A stretch of 64,000 nt of DNA from contig JAJPGV010000055.1 in the NCBI GenBank assembly GCA_021325635.1, forward strand, positions 1 to 64,000, read 5' to 3'. Under the pieces are notes generated by a model. That model did no database searches. It saw nothing but the letters and a program-made list of their open reading frames with translations, and had not been told where the DNA came from. The stretch comes from Chloroflexota bacterium. GTDB lineage: Bacteria > Chloroflexota > JAJPGV01. Shown in pieces: positions 18,481 to 26,227 of this stretch; position 1 is the first letter of the stretch; the number at the start of each line of letters is the position of its first letter. The translations under genes were made by a program, and so were the position numbers.

Positions 18481-19677
18481 ATGAGCCTGCTGATCTCGTA
18501 TGTGGGCTCCTGGATGCAGCAGGTGGCGAACTCCTGGCTGCTGCTGCAGCTGAGCAACTCGGCCTTCCTGCTGGGCTTGCTGGGTCTGTTCACGTCACTG
18601 CCGTTCATTGCCGCGTCGATGATCGGCGGCACGCTGGCCGACAGGGTGGACCGGCGCAAGCTGCTGGGTTTTACGCAGAGCGCCCAAATTACCACGGCGG
18701 TGATTCAGGGCTTGCTGGTGCAGCTCGGGCTCATCCAGATATGGCACATCTATCTGTTTGGCGCACTCAACTGGACCATCGGCGGGTTCGACGCCGCCGG
18801 GCGGCAGGCGCTCATTCCAGCGCTGGTGCCACGCCAGTACCTGCCCAGCGCCATCGCGCTGAACGCCGCCCTGCGCCGTGGTGGACAGATCCTCGGGCCG
18901 GCGCTCGGCGGGACGACCATCGCTTTGCTGGGCGTCTCTGGAGCTTACTGGGCTAACGCCGCCAGCTTTGTGCCGGTGGTGCTGGCGGTGGCGCTCATCC
19001 GGGCCCGGCCGGTGACCGAGAACACCCATCGCCGCTCCATGGCGCATTCGATGCTTGATGGCCTGCGCTACGCCGGCGGTCGGCCGCTCATCGCCAGCCT
19101 GCTGGGCATCGAGGCTATCAGTGGCATCTTCGCTAACGTCAACCCGCTCATGGCGGTGTTTGCGCGCGACATCCTGCACGTAGGGGCGAGTGGTTTCGGG
19201 TTGCTGCTGTCCATGGTGGGCAGCGGCGCGCTGCTCGGAACGGCGGTGCTGGTAGCCTCCGGCAGCCGGCTGGTTCACGGCCGTTACATCATCCTGGCCA
19301 CGCTGCTGTATCCGCTGGTCGTGATCGGCTTTGCCTTTTCTCGGCTGTATCCGCTGTCGCTGGCGCTGCTGCTGGGCGTGGGCATGCTGGACATGATCGG
19401 CGGCACGCTTCGCAATACCGCCGTGCAGCTCGACGTCCCGGATAGCTACCGCGGTCGGATCATGGGCCTGCTGTCGATCGCCGGCCGCGGCGTGAGCCCG
19501 CTGGGCGGTGTGCAGGCGGGAGCCGTGGCGAGCGTGCTGACGGTACCGGTGGCGCTGGTCGTCGGAGCGCTGGTGACGATGGGCTGGAGCGTGGCCACCG
19601 TCGTTCGTGCTCCCGCGATTCGGGCTTTCAGCGAGGGGAGGGCAGAAGGCGAGCTGGCGTCCTCGCAGGCGATCTAG
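18481..19677 (+). CDS. MFS transporter, EntS-like, start uncertain
   Basis: This protein of at least 398 residues has about 12 membrane segments and the MFS loop motif GGTLADRVDRRKLL near residue 45-55. It belongs to the MFS_3/EntS-like exporter group. The same frame stays open upstream to 18403 and encodes ALGFRDYRLLW just before the listed ATG, a stretch normally part of such proteins. No ATG, GTG or TTG lies in that extension, so the real start may be CTG (18442 or 18451) or a frame error may be present. It could export or import the pathway substrate or an end product. The stop overlaps the menA stop by four bases (CTAG). Confidence 0.85.
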   Translation: MSLLISYVGSWMQQVANSWLLLQLSNSAFLLGLLGLFTSLPFIAASMIGGTLADRVDRRKLLGFTQSAQITTAVIQGLLVQLGLIQIWHIYLFGALNWTIGGFDAAGRQALIPALVPRQYLPSAIALNAALRRGGQILGPALGGTTIALLGVSGAYWANAASFVPVVLAVALIRARPVTENTHRRSMAHSMLDGLRYAGGRPLIASLLGIEAISGIFANVNPLMAVFARDILHVGASGFGLLLSMVGSGALLGTAVLVASGSRLVHGRYIILATLLYPLVVIGFAFSRLYPLSLALLLGVGMLDMIGGTLRNTAVQLDVPDSYRGRIMGLLSIAGRGVSPLGGVQAGAVASVLTVPVALVVGALVTMGWSVATVVRAPAIRAFSEGRAEGELASSQAI

Positions 19678-20594
19678 AAGACGATGCTGAGGACTTCGAG
19701 CACGCCGTAGATGAGCGTGAGTCGGGCGGTCCCGACCAGCGCGGCGTTCAGGGGCCGGCCTTCCTCCCGGAAGACGGTGCGTGCCAGGCGAATAGCCAGA
19801 GGGGCCGAGAGCCAGGGCAGCCAGAACCATATGGAGCCGCCGGTGAGCAGGCGGGCGGCGGGCAGAGCGTAGGTCACTGCCAGCAGCAGCGCGTATTCGA
19901 CCCGGGTCGCGCGGCGCCCGATGGCCACGGCCACGGTGAACTTGCCGGCAGCGTGGTCGGAATCGACGTCCCTGAGGTTGTTCACGACCAGGATGGCCGT
20001 GATGAGGAGACCGATCGGAATCGCATCGATCGCGGCCTGCGCGCTGAAGCCGGCGCCCTGCAGGTAGGCGCTGCCGGTGACTCCCAGCAGCCCGAAGAAG
20101 ATAAAGGCCGCGGCGTCGCCGAGGCCGTGGTAGGCCAGCGGCCAGGGTCCGCCGGTGTACAGAATGCCGGCGCCTATGCACGCCAGGCCTATGGCGAGCA
20201 CTGGCCAGCCGCCCACGGTGACCAAATAGATGCCGCACAGCAGCGCCAGCCCGAAGACGAGCGCCGCGCCATTGCGCACCGCCGTGGGAGGAAGGAGTCC
20301 CAGCTGCGTCACGCGCGGTGGTCCCAGCCGAGCGCTGGTATCGGCGCCGCGGATGAAGTCGAAGTAGTCGTTGGACAGGTTCGCCCCCACCTGCACCAGC
20401 ACCGCGCATAGGAGCGTGGCGGCGAACACGACAGGCCGGAATCCGGCCATTGAAGCTCCGCTGGCGCTGCCGACCAGCACCGGCACAATCGAGGCCGTGA
20501 GGGTTGGTGGCCTGGCCGCCATGAGCCAGGCTCGGAGCGGGCTTGGCCGCTGGCCCGGCATGCTCGCGGCAAGCGCTCCGGCGGGGCCGCTCAT
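19674..20594 (-). CDS. menA: 1,4-dihydroxy-2-naphthoate polyprenyltransferase (MenA), UbiA superfamily
   Basis: This 306-residue integral membrane prenyltransferase has the Mg-prenyl-diphosphate motifs NDYFDFIRGAD (about residues 75-85) and NNLRDVDSD (about 200-208), spaced as in MenA. It also has TARPPTL-like MAARPPTLTASI near the N-terminus. It would attach the isoprenoid tail to dihydroxynaphthoate in menaquinone synthesis, at the membrane. About eight membrane segments can be seen. It is alone, without other men genes, and flanked by transporter and PqqC-like genes. An ATG 33 bases further in is an alternative start. Other UbiA enzymes are possible but the motif pattern favours MenA. Confidence 0.85.
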   Translation of the reverse strand: MSGPAGALAASMPGQRPSPLRAWLMAARPPTLTASIVPVLVGSASGASMAGFRPVVFAATLLCAVLVQVGANLSNDYFDFIRGADTSARLGPPRVTQLGLLPPTAVRNGAALVFGLALLCGIYLVTVGGWPVLAIGLACIGAGILYTGGPWPLAYHGLGDAAAFIFFGLLGVTGSAYLQGAGFSAQAAIDAIPIGLLITAILVVNNLRDVDSDHAAGKFTVAVAIGRRATRVEYALLLAVTYALPAARLLTGGSIWFWLPWLSAPLAIRLARTVFREEGRPLNAALVGTARLTLIYGVLEVLSIVF

Positions 20595-20707
20595 TGCCAG
20601 CTGCGGTCGGATTGGCGGGAATGACCCAGGCTCACGTGGCGAGTGTACGCTGCCCGGTCGCGCGGATTGTGACGCGGCGAGCCACAGCCCGCCGCGTCAC
20701 CACGATC

Positions 20708-21511
20708 TCAGCCCTGGAGCACGTAGTAGCGGTAGACGATCTCGGTGCGCGCTTCGTGGTTATCCCAGCGGAAGCGGGCGGCTTCGAGGGCCTTGCGCTG
20801 CGCCTCGCGTGTGGTGCAGTGCTCCTTGATGATGTCCTCGCAGATGTCGCCGTGCTCGTCGTTGGCGTCGCTGTGGACATAGAAGAACTCGAGCGCCTCT
20901 TCGGGCAGCCCGAAGTATTTCTTCAGCGCGTCGCCCTCCTTGAGCAGCGTGGTGTCCCCATGCTCGGACTTGGGCGTGTAGCGGCGCCACATCTGGCCTT
21001 CGGTGGCGTAGGTCGCGGTCAGGCCCTCGATCCAGCTGTTGTTCTTAGCGAAGTTGAACACCGCGTCCACCGTGTACTTGTACACGGGCAGCACCTCGGA
21101 ATAGCTCTTCATCACGTCGCGCGGAATGCCGAGCGCGTCCGAGACCTTGAGCCACATGTCGTAGTGCGGCCCCAGCTTGCCGCCCATGAGGTCCTGGCCC
21201 TCCTCGTCGATGTACTTCTTCATCAGACGCCGCCGAGCGTCCGAGAAGGGGCAGTTGGCGATGATCTGCGCGTCCTTGCGGTTGATGTTGGCTAGAAAGT
21301 AGTAGCGATTCTTGACATAACCAAGAAGCGCCTCACGCGACACCCGGCCTTCGGAAAGGGCAGTCTGCCAGGGATGCGGCTGCTTGATCCTTCCTTCCCG
21401 AACATAACGGCGGCGCTCCTGCCAGATGGCGGCGATGAACTGGTCGGGCGGTAGGCCCGGCTCCGGCGTCTCGTCGATTTGCGCGCCCGCGACCTCGTCA
21501 ATAACCTGCAT
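20708..21511 (-). CDS. PqqC-like protein (TenA/PqqC fold)
   Basis: This 267-residue protein resembles pyrroloquinoline-quinone synthase in its first two thirds. It has HPWQTALSEGRVSREALLGY, NRYYFLANINRKDAQIIANC, and a later DEEGQDL, all with counterparts in PqqC. A C-terminal extension with VHSDANDEHGD suggests the diiron haem-oxygenase-like branch instead. No pqqA, pqqD or pqqE is near, so PQQ synthesis is doubtful. The start ATG has AAGGAG 7 bases before it. A perfect 12-base palindrome lies just upstream, so it may have its own regulator. It is a distant relative of the protein at 10914. Confidence 0.75.
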   Translation of the reverse strand: MQVIDEVAGAQIDETPEPGLPPDQFIAAIWQERRRYVREGRIKQPHPWQTALSEGRVSREALLGYVKNRYYFLANINRKDAQIIANCPFSDARRRLMKKYIDEEGQDLMGGKLGPHYDMWLKVSDALGIPRDVMKSYSEVLPVYKYTVDAVFNFAKNNSWIEGLTATYATEGQMWRRYTPKSEHGDTTLLKEGDALKKYFGLPEEALEFFYVHSDANDEHGDICEDIIKEHCTTREAQRKALEAARFRWDNHEARTEIVYRYYVLQG

Positions 21512-21533
21512 AGCTGTACTCCTTGGACCGGTG

Positions 21534-21545
21534 TCTCACGTGAGA
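21534..21545. promoter_or_regulatory. perfect 12-base palindrome, possible operator
   Basis: TCTCACGTGAGA reads the same on both strands and lies 23 bases upstream of the PqqC-like start. A minus-strand TACAAT (21570-21565) could be a minus-10 box, with no good minus-35. The palindrome would then fall at about +13 to +24. The rest of the 284-base gap to the next plus-strand gene shows nothing else. Confidence 0.3.
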
Positions 21546-21795
21546 ATTGGGGATTCTGGATCGGATTGTAGAGGGGTGGCATAAAAAAGCCGTAAACATG
21601 CAGTCGCGGCTTCTCGACGCGGCCGCCAGGGCTTCACCGGGTAGACTCCGCTGGTGGCCAGCCACGTTCCGGACGAGCGAGCGTTCGTCGTCGCACTCGT
21701 GCGGCCGGGCAATCGCACGGTGATCTGAGATAGCTTCGGCCACCTCCAATGAGCCGGCGGTTGAAGCGGCGCCGCCACCGCCCAGCCGTCCGGGC

Positions 21796-23016
21796 ATGCT
21801 GGCGTTTCGCTATTCAGCCTTCCGGCTGTACTGGGTTGGCCAGGTCACCACCAACGTGGGCACCTGGATGCAGTTCGTGGCCACCGGTTGGCTGGTCCTG
21901 GAGCTCACGGACTCACCCGCCGACCTTGGCATTACGGCTGCGCTCCAGGGTTTGCCGACCGCGGTGGTCATGCTTTTTGGCGGGCTCATCGCGGATCGCT
22001 TCAACCGCTATCGCCTCGTCCTGATTGTCGGCGCCATGCGCCTGGTGCCCGACGTGACGCTGGCTGTATTGGTTGGCAGCGGCCACGTCCAGGTATGGCA
22101 CATCTTCGCCTACGCGCTGGCGAACGGCGTGATGGACGGCTTGAACTCGCCGGCCGGCCAGGCGCTGCTGCCGAGCACCGTGCCGCGCAGCGCTCTCATG
22201 TCAGCCCTGTCGCTGAACGCCATCGTGTACCAGGGATCGGCGGTGCTGGGTCCGACTATCGCCGGCCTGGTCCTGGCAACCTGGGGCACCGCCGCCAATT
22301 TCTACATCAATGTCTTGAGCGACGTGCTGAGCCTCATCCTGCTGCTGATGATGCGCGTCGAGTCGCCCAAGATGGAGGCCGCTCGGCTGGCCTTCGGCAG
22401 CGTTATTGAAGGCCTGCGCTACGCGTGGCGGCGCTCCGAGCTGCGTTTCCTGCTCCTCACGGTCGCAAGTGTCAGCGTCCTCGCCCGGCCATACAGCGCG
22501 CTGCTGTCGGTTATGGCGCGGAATGTCTTTCAGGCCGGCCCGCAGGCCTTCGGCCTCATGGTGACGATGCCCGCCATAGGCACCGTGGTGGCCGGAGTGA
22601 TCATGGCCACGATGCGCAACATTCCGCTGGCTCGGGCCTTCCTGACGATGGCGGCGACGGTCTGTCTCGTGCTGGTGGCGTTTTCCAACTCACCCCTCTT
22701 TCCTCTGTCACTGGGGCTGCTGGTGCTCGTAGGCGCGAGCGTGACTACGTCGCAGACCCTGGCCAATACCCTGCTGCAGCGAAGCATCCACGAGCGCATG
22801 CGCGGCCGCCTGATGGGCCTGTTTGGAGTCTGCACCATAGCTGCCTGGAAGATCGGCTCGCTGCCATTCGGCTACATCGCGCAAGTCTGGGGAGCGCCCC
22901 GCGCAATCACGGTTGGCGCGGTTGTGCTGCTCGTTGTCGTCCTGGTCGTGATCCGCAGTCGGGTCCTGCTGGTCCTGCCGGCGGAGCCTCGCGACGCTGA
23001 GGTGACTGCCTCTTAG
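21796..23016 (+). CDS. MFS transporter, EntS-like
   Basis: This 406-residue protein has about 12 membrane segments. It opens with FRYSAFRLYWVGQVTTNVGTW, typical of MFS_3/EntS-like exporters, and has motif A as GGLIADRFNRYRLV. It resembles the transporter at 18481. The ATG at 21796 is the only usable start in frame. It is divergent from the PqqC-like gene, and its stop overlaps the stop of the bluB-like gene by four bases. The substrate is unknown. Export of an inhibitory intermediate or of a siderophore-like molecule are both possible. Confidence 0.87.
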   Translation: MLAFRYSAFRLYWVGQVTTNVGTWMQFVATGWLVLELTDSPADLGITAALQGLPTAVVMLFGGLIADRFNRYRLVLIVGAMRLVPDVTLAVLVGSGHVQVWHIFAYALANGVMDGLNSPAGQALLPSTVPRSALMSALSLNAIVYQGSAVLGPTIAGLVLATWGTAANFYINVLSDVLSLILLLMMRVESPKMEAARLAFGSVIEGLRYAWRRSELRFLLLTVASVSVLARPYSALLSVMARNVFQAGPQAFGLMVTMPAIGTVVAGVIMATMRNIPLARAFLTMAATVCLVLVAFSNSPLFPLSLGLLVLVGASVTTSQTLANTLLQRSIHERMRGRLMGLFGVCTIAAWKIGSLPFGYIAQVWGAPRAITVGAVVLLVVVLVVIRSRVLLVLPAEPRDAEVTAS

Positions 23017-23678
23017 GAGGGCTCTGCCTCGCGAGGGGGCGGCGCCCAGCGCTCGTAAGACACCAGGTCAGGCAGTGGCAGCCGCCGGCGCCAGCCTTCG
23101 GATTCGAGCATAGGCTGCTCGGGAAACGTCTCCGGATAGCCAATGCACAGGTAAGCCACGGGAATGACGTGTGGGGGAATGCCCAGGATGTCCCTGAGTT
23201 GCGGCAGCTTGAGGATGCTTACCCAGCCCACGCCGACGCCCTCGGCCCGTGCCGCCAGCCACAGGTTCTGGATGGCGCAGCAGGTGCTGTAGACGTCGGT
23301 CTCGGGCTGCGAGTTGCGGCCCAGCACCACCCCGCCGCGCTGCGGGTCGCAGGTGACGCACAGGTTGACCGGGGCCTCCGAGATGCCCTCCAGCTTGAGG
23401 CTCAAGTACTTGGAGCGCCGGGGCTCGTCGTAGAAGCAGGCCGCTGCCTGACGCTCTCGTTCGAACAGATCCTTGACGCGGCTTTTCACCTCAGGGCTGC
23501 GCACCACGATGAAGCTCCAGGGCTGCATGAAGCCGACCGAGGGGCCATGGTGGGCGGCTAGCAGCAGCCTCTCCAGGACCTCGTCATCGAGACGATCCGT
23601 GCGGAAGCGGCGGATATCCCGCCGCTCGAAGATGGCGCGATAGACGGCCTGGCGCTCGGCTTCCTGAAACGCGGCCAT
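23013..23678 (-). CDS. bluB: 5,6-dimethylbenzimidazole synthase-like flavoprotein (BluB), nitroreductase fold
   Basis: This 221-residue protein has the BluB hallmarks FERRDIRRFRTD near the N-terminus and AAHHGPSVGFMQPWSFIVV about residues 45-65, then AIQNLWLAARAEGVGVGWVS. BluB cuts reduced FMN with O2 to make the lower ligand of vitamin B12. Control by the cobalamin riboswitch just upstream independently supports the assignment. The ATG at 23678 has GGGAG 8 bases upstream; an in-frame GTG three codons earlier is the alternative. No cob/cbi neighbours are present, so it is a detached B12 gene. A general nitroreductase is the fallback identity. Confidence 0.88.
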   Translation of the reverse strand: MAAFQEAERQAVYRAIFERRDIRRFRTDRLDDEVLERLLLAAHHGPSVGFMQPWSFIVVRSPEVKSRVKDLFERERQAAACFYDEPRRSKYLSLKLEGISEAPVNLCVTCDPQRGGVVLGRNSQPETDVYSTCCAIQNLWLAARAEGVGVGWVSILKLPQLRDILGIPPHVIPVAYLCIGYPETFPEQPMLESEGWRRRLPLPDLVSYERWAPPPREAEPS

Positions 23679-23711
23679 GGCAAGCACTCCCGGAGCCCGC
23701 CCGTGGCGGGG

Positions 23712-23882
23712 TGATGTTCCAGGCAGGTCTCCTGGCTCGCGCCTCCTTGCAGTCGTGCTCGCCTTCCCACCCCTGAGGGCAGTGGCGTTGAGCCTGCTCC
23801 GCGCTTACAGTGCCGGGCTGCGCGCCGGCTTCACACCGGCTTCCCTATTCTCCGCTGCGAACAGCGGCACCTGGATGCTCTT
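23712..23882 (-). ncRNA. cobalamin (B12) riboswitch
   Basis: On the minus strand the leader holds the hallmark core: GGGAAGCCGGTGTGAA (about 23845-23830), then a CACTGTAAGCGCGG-like segment, then the B12 box GCCAGGAGACCTGCCT (23736-23721). A GC-rich hairpin (CCCGCC/GGCGGG) follows just before the Shine-Dalgarno of the bluB-like gene, as expected for a platform that hides the ribosome site. High adenosylcobalamin should lower expression. The edges are approximate. Confidence 0.92.
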
Positions 23883-24056
23883 TGCCGGTATCCATGGTAA
23901 AGGATGGCGAGTGATGGCAGCCGGGCCCGCCGGTGCCTGTTGGCCTCCTAACGCGAACTTTCGCTCATCCGATGGAGGGCCGGCTCGTTCGCCACGTGGC
24001 CTGACGGGTGGGTGTACTATTCTCGCGCCGAAAAATTGGGGCTGGGAGAACGTTTC

Positions 24057-25001
24057 ATGGCCGGAGTCATGCGCATACGGGGGATCTATCGAGCAACCTC
24101 TCACCTTCCGGTGTGGGAGGTAATCCAGCAGGCGGGCATCTGGGAAAAGATGGGCATCGAGCTGGTGGATTTCCAGTTCGTGGACAGCTCGGCGGTGGCC
24201 GAGAGGCTGCTCCTGAGTGGGGAGATCGACTTCATCTCCGGCAACCACATCAGCCCCTACACGCAGTTCTACAAAGGCCAGCCGATCCGCCACCTGACCT
24301 CGCCCGGGAATAGCGTCCACGATGTGTGCGTCACCCGCGAGCGCATCGGATCGCTGAGCGACCTGCGAGGCGTGCGGGTGGGCGACACGGCGCAGATCAG
24401 CGCGGATGGGGGCTATGCCCACAATCGCGGGAATCACATCTTGTACCTCATGCGCGAGGGTGTGCAGCCGAGTGACGTCACCTGGGTCGAGCTGGCCGAC
24501 AAGAATGGCGAAGAGTTTGCCCGCAACCAGCTGGCAGCCATGAAGGACGGCCGGATCGACGCCACGTTTGTCACAGGCAGCGCTGCCGACTATGAAGCGG
24601 CCGGCTTCCACCTCTCCACGCCGGCCCGCCTGCCCATGATCAACGGTCCAACCATCACCTGCTCCAGTGAGACCTTGCGGCGGCGGCCAGGATTAGCGGA
24701 AAAGCTGGTCGAAGCGCAGGTCCTGGGCATTCACTACGCGCACGCCCACGAGGCGGAGACCAACCGCATCCTGGCAGACCTGTCTGGCCGCCAGGGTTGG
24801 GCTCGACCGGTGACGGCGGAGCGAATCACACGCATGCCCAGGAAGCCGTACCCGGAGATGGAGGCGGTCGCGAACGCGTATGAGCTGGCCTGCCTTCAGC
24901 ATCCCGAAACGCGCAGCGTGAGTCCCCTGGCGCTGTGGGACATGCACTACCTGAGAGAGCTGGACGACACGGGCTACATCGACCGGCTGTACGCTGCCTG
25001 A
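24057..25001 (+). CDS. NMT1/THI5-like substrate-binding-fold protein without signal peptide
   Basis: This 314-residue protein has the periplasmic-binding fold of the NMT1/SsuA type: PVWEVIQQAGIWEKMGIELV, LLSGEIDFISGNHI and LSDLRGVRVGDTAQ. Unlike most receptors in the window, it begins MAGVMRIRGIYRATSH and has no signal peptide, linker or lipobox. The ATG at 24057 with GGGAGAA 8 bases upstream was preferred over the longer frame from 24012. It may be a cytoplasmic enzyme of this fold, such as a THI5-like or decarboxylase-like protein, or be exported by an unknown route. The next gene is a classic lipoprotein receptor. Confidence 0.75.
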   Translation: MAGVMRIRGIYRATSHLPVWEVIQQAGIWEKMGIELVDFQFVDSSAVAERLLLSGEIDFISGNHISPYTQFYKGQPIRHLTSPGNSVHDVCVTRERIGSLSDLRGVRVGDTAQISADGGYAHNRGNHILYLMREGVQPSDVTWVELADKNGEEFARNQLAAMKDGRIDATFVTGSAADYEAAGFHLSTPARLPMINGPTITCSSETLRRRPGLAEKLVEAQVLGIHYAHAHEAETNRILADLSGRQGWARPVTAERITRMPRKPYPEMEAVANAYELACLQHPETRSVSPLALWDMHYLRELDDTGYIDRLYAA

Positions 25002-25125
25002 GGCGGCAGAAACGATCGCCATCCCTGTGGGTTGGCGCGGAGAGGCCGGCTTGAGGCACAATCAACAATCACCTGCGCAGCACGCTCCGTGCCATAGGGC
25101 GCAGAGCTATCGGAAGGAGGATGTG

Positions 25126-26208
25126 ATGCGAGCCCTTCGTTTGACTTCAGTGGCCTGGTCACTGGCGGCGCTGGTCGCGCTCGGAGGCTGCGGGTCGACC
25201 GCGAGCACTCCGGCGGCAAGCAGTCCGGGCAGCGCGGGCGCGAGTTCCGCCACGGCGAGTTCCGCGGCAGCCAAGCCGTCGGCTCCCGCCGCTGCTTCGG
25301 CTAAACCATCCGCCGCGGCATCCGCCCCAGCTTCCGGTTTGACACACGTCAAGATTGGACTGACGAGCAAGAGCACCGGCGGACTTTACCTGTACGTCGG
25401 TCAGGACCTGGGGATTTTCCAGGCACACGGGATTGATGCGGAGATGGTCATCGGGCAGTCGAATGCGCTGGCGCCGGCGCTGGTGAAGGGCGATCTCGAC
25501 TTCATGGGGACCATTCCACCGGCGATCCAGGCTGCCGAGCGGGGGCTGCCCGTTCGTGGGGTGTTCGTCGCCAAGGATCATCCCGAGTACCTGCTGGTCG
25601 GCGACGTCGGCGTTACCCAGGTGAGCCAGCTCAAGGGCAAGCAGCTGGCGGGAAGCAATCCGACCCAGCTGCCCACGCTGATGATGCAGCAGCTCTTGGA
25701 GCTCGATGGCCTCAAACCGAGTGACTACACCGTCATCCCGCTGGCCGACGATCCGGCCCGCGCCGCGACCGTGGCCAACCACCAGGCGGCGGCCGGCGTA
25801 TTGGGCCTGGCAGAGGCGCTGCCGCTGCTCGACCAAGGCCACCAGGTGATAGACAGCACCCTATCGAAGATCTACTCGCCCAGCAACGGGCTGGCGGTCA
25901 CGCTCACCGCGCTCGACAAGCGTCGGGACCTGGTGCAGCGCATGATTGACGCTTCGCTGGAAGCGACCAACGTCGCCGCAAACGACAAGACCAAGGCCAC
26001 GGGTGTGTTGACCAAGGAGTTTGGTCTGAGCGAAGCCAATGCCGGGAAGCTGTTCGATCTCATGAAATCCACGTACACCCAGGCGGGCCGTCCGGCGCCA
26101 CAGTCGATCAAAGGCCAGCTCGAGGCCGACGCGAAGGCCATGGAGCTCAAGGAAGTGGCTGCGCCCGATCAGGTGTACGACTTCAGCCTGCTGCCACCGG
26201 CCAAGTGA
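25126..26208 (+). CDS. ABC substrate-binding lipoprotein, NMT1/THI5-like
   Basis: This 360-residue receptor has lipobox ALGGC (C22), then an Ala/Ser/Pro/Lys linker to about residue 70. The binding domain begins STGGLYLYVGQDLGIFQAHGI and ends PDQVYDFSLLPPAK, so it is the third member of the family with 11726 and 14600. The ATG at 25126 follows GGAAGGAGG by 5 bases; the open frame before it is not coding. It is followed after 19 bases by a Rieske gene and then a UbiD gene. This is the third receptor-enzyme unit of the window and the only one with an oxygenase inside it. Confidence 0.88.
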   Translation: MRALRLTSVAWSLAALVALGGCGSTASTPAASSPGSAGASSATASSAAAKPSAPAAASAKPSAAASAPASGLTHVKIGLTSKSTGGLYLYVGQDLGIFQAHGIDAEMVIGQSNALAPALVKGDLDFMGTIPPAIQAAERGLPVRGVFVAKDHPEYLLVGDVGVTQVSQLKGKQLAGSNPTQLPTLMMQQLLELDGLKPSDYTVIPLADDPARAATVANHQAAAGVLGLAEALPLLDQGHQVIDSTLSKIYSPSNGLAVTLTALDKRRDLVQRMIDASLEATNVAANDKTKATGVLTKEFGLSEANAGKLFDLMKSTYTQAGRPAPQSIKGQLEADAKAMELKEVAAPDQVYDFSLLPPAK

Positions 26209-26227
26209 TGCCCGGAGGGGTCCTTTC

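Noticed and set aside
18595-20409. minus-strand open frame of 604 codons spanning the MFS and menA genes
   Set aside because: It overlaps two well-supported genes, including one on the same strand, and has no recognisable domain.
20708-21511. true PQQ synthase in a PQQ operon
   Set aside because: No pqqA, pqqB, pqqD or pqqE is nearby, and the C-terminal part carries an extra His/Asp motif seen in other members of the fold.
21498-21797. minus-strand frame of 99 codons in the gap before the PqqC-like gene
   Set aside because: It overlaps the PqqC-like start region and the candidate promoter, and has no coding features.
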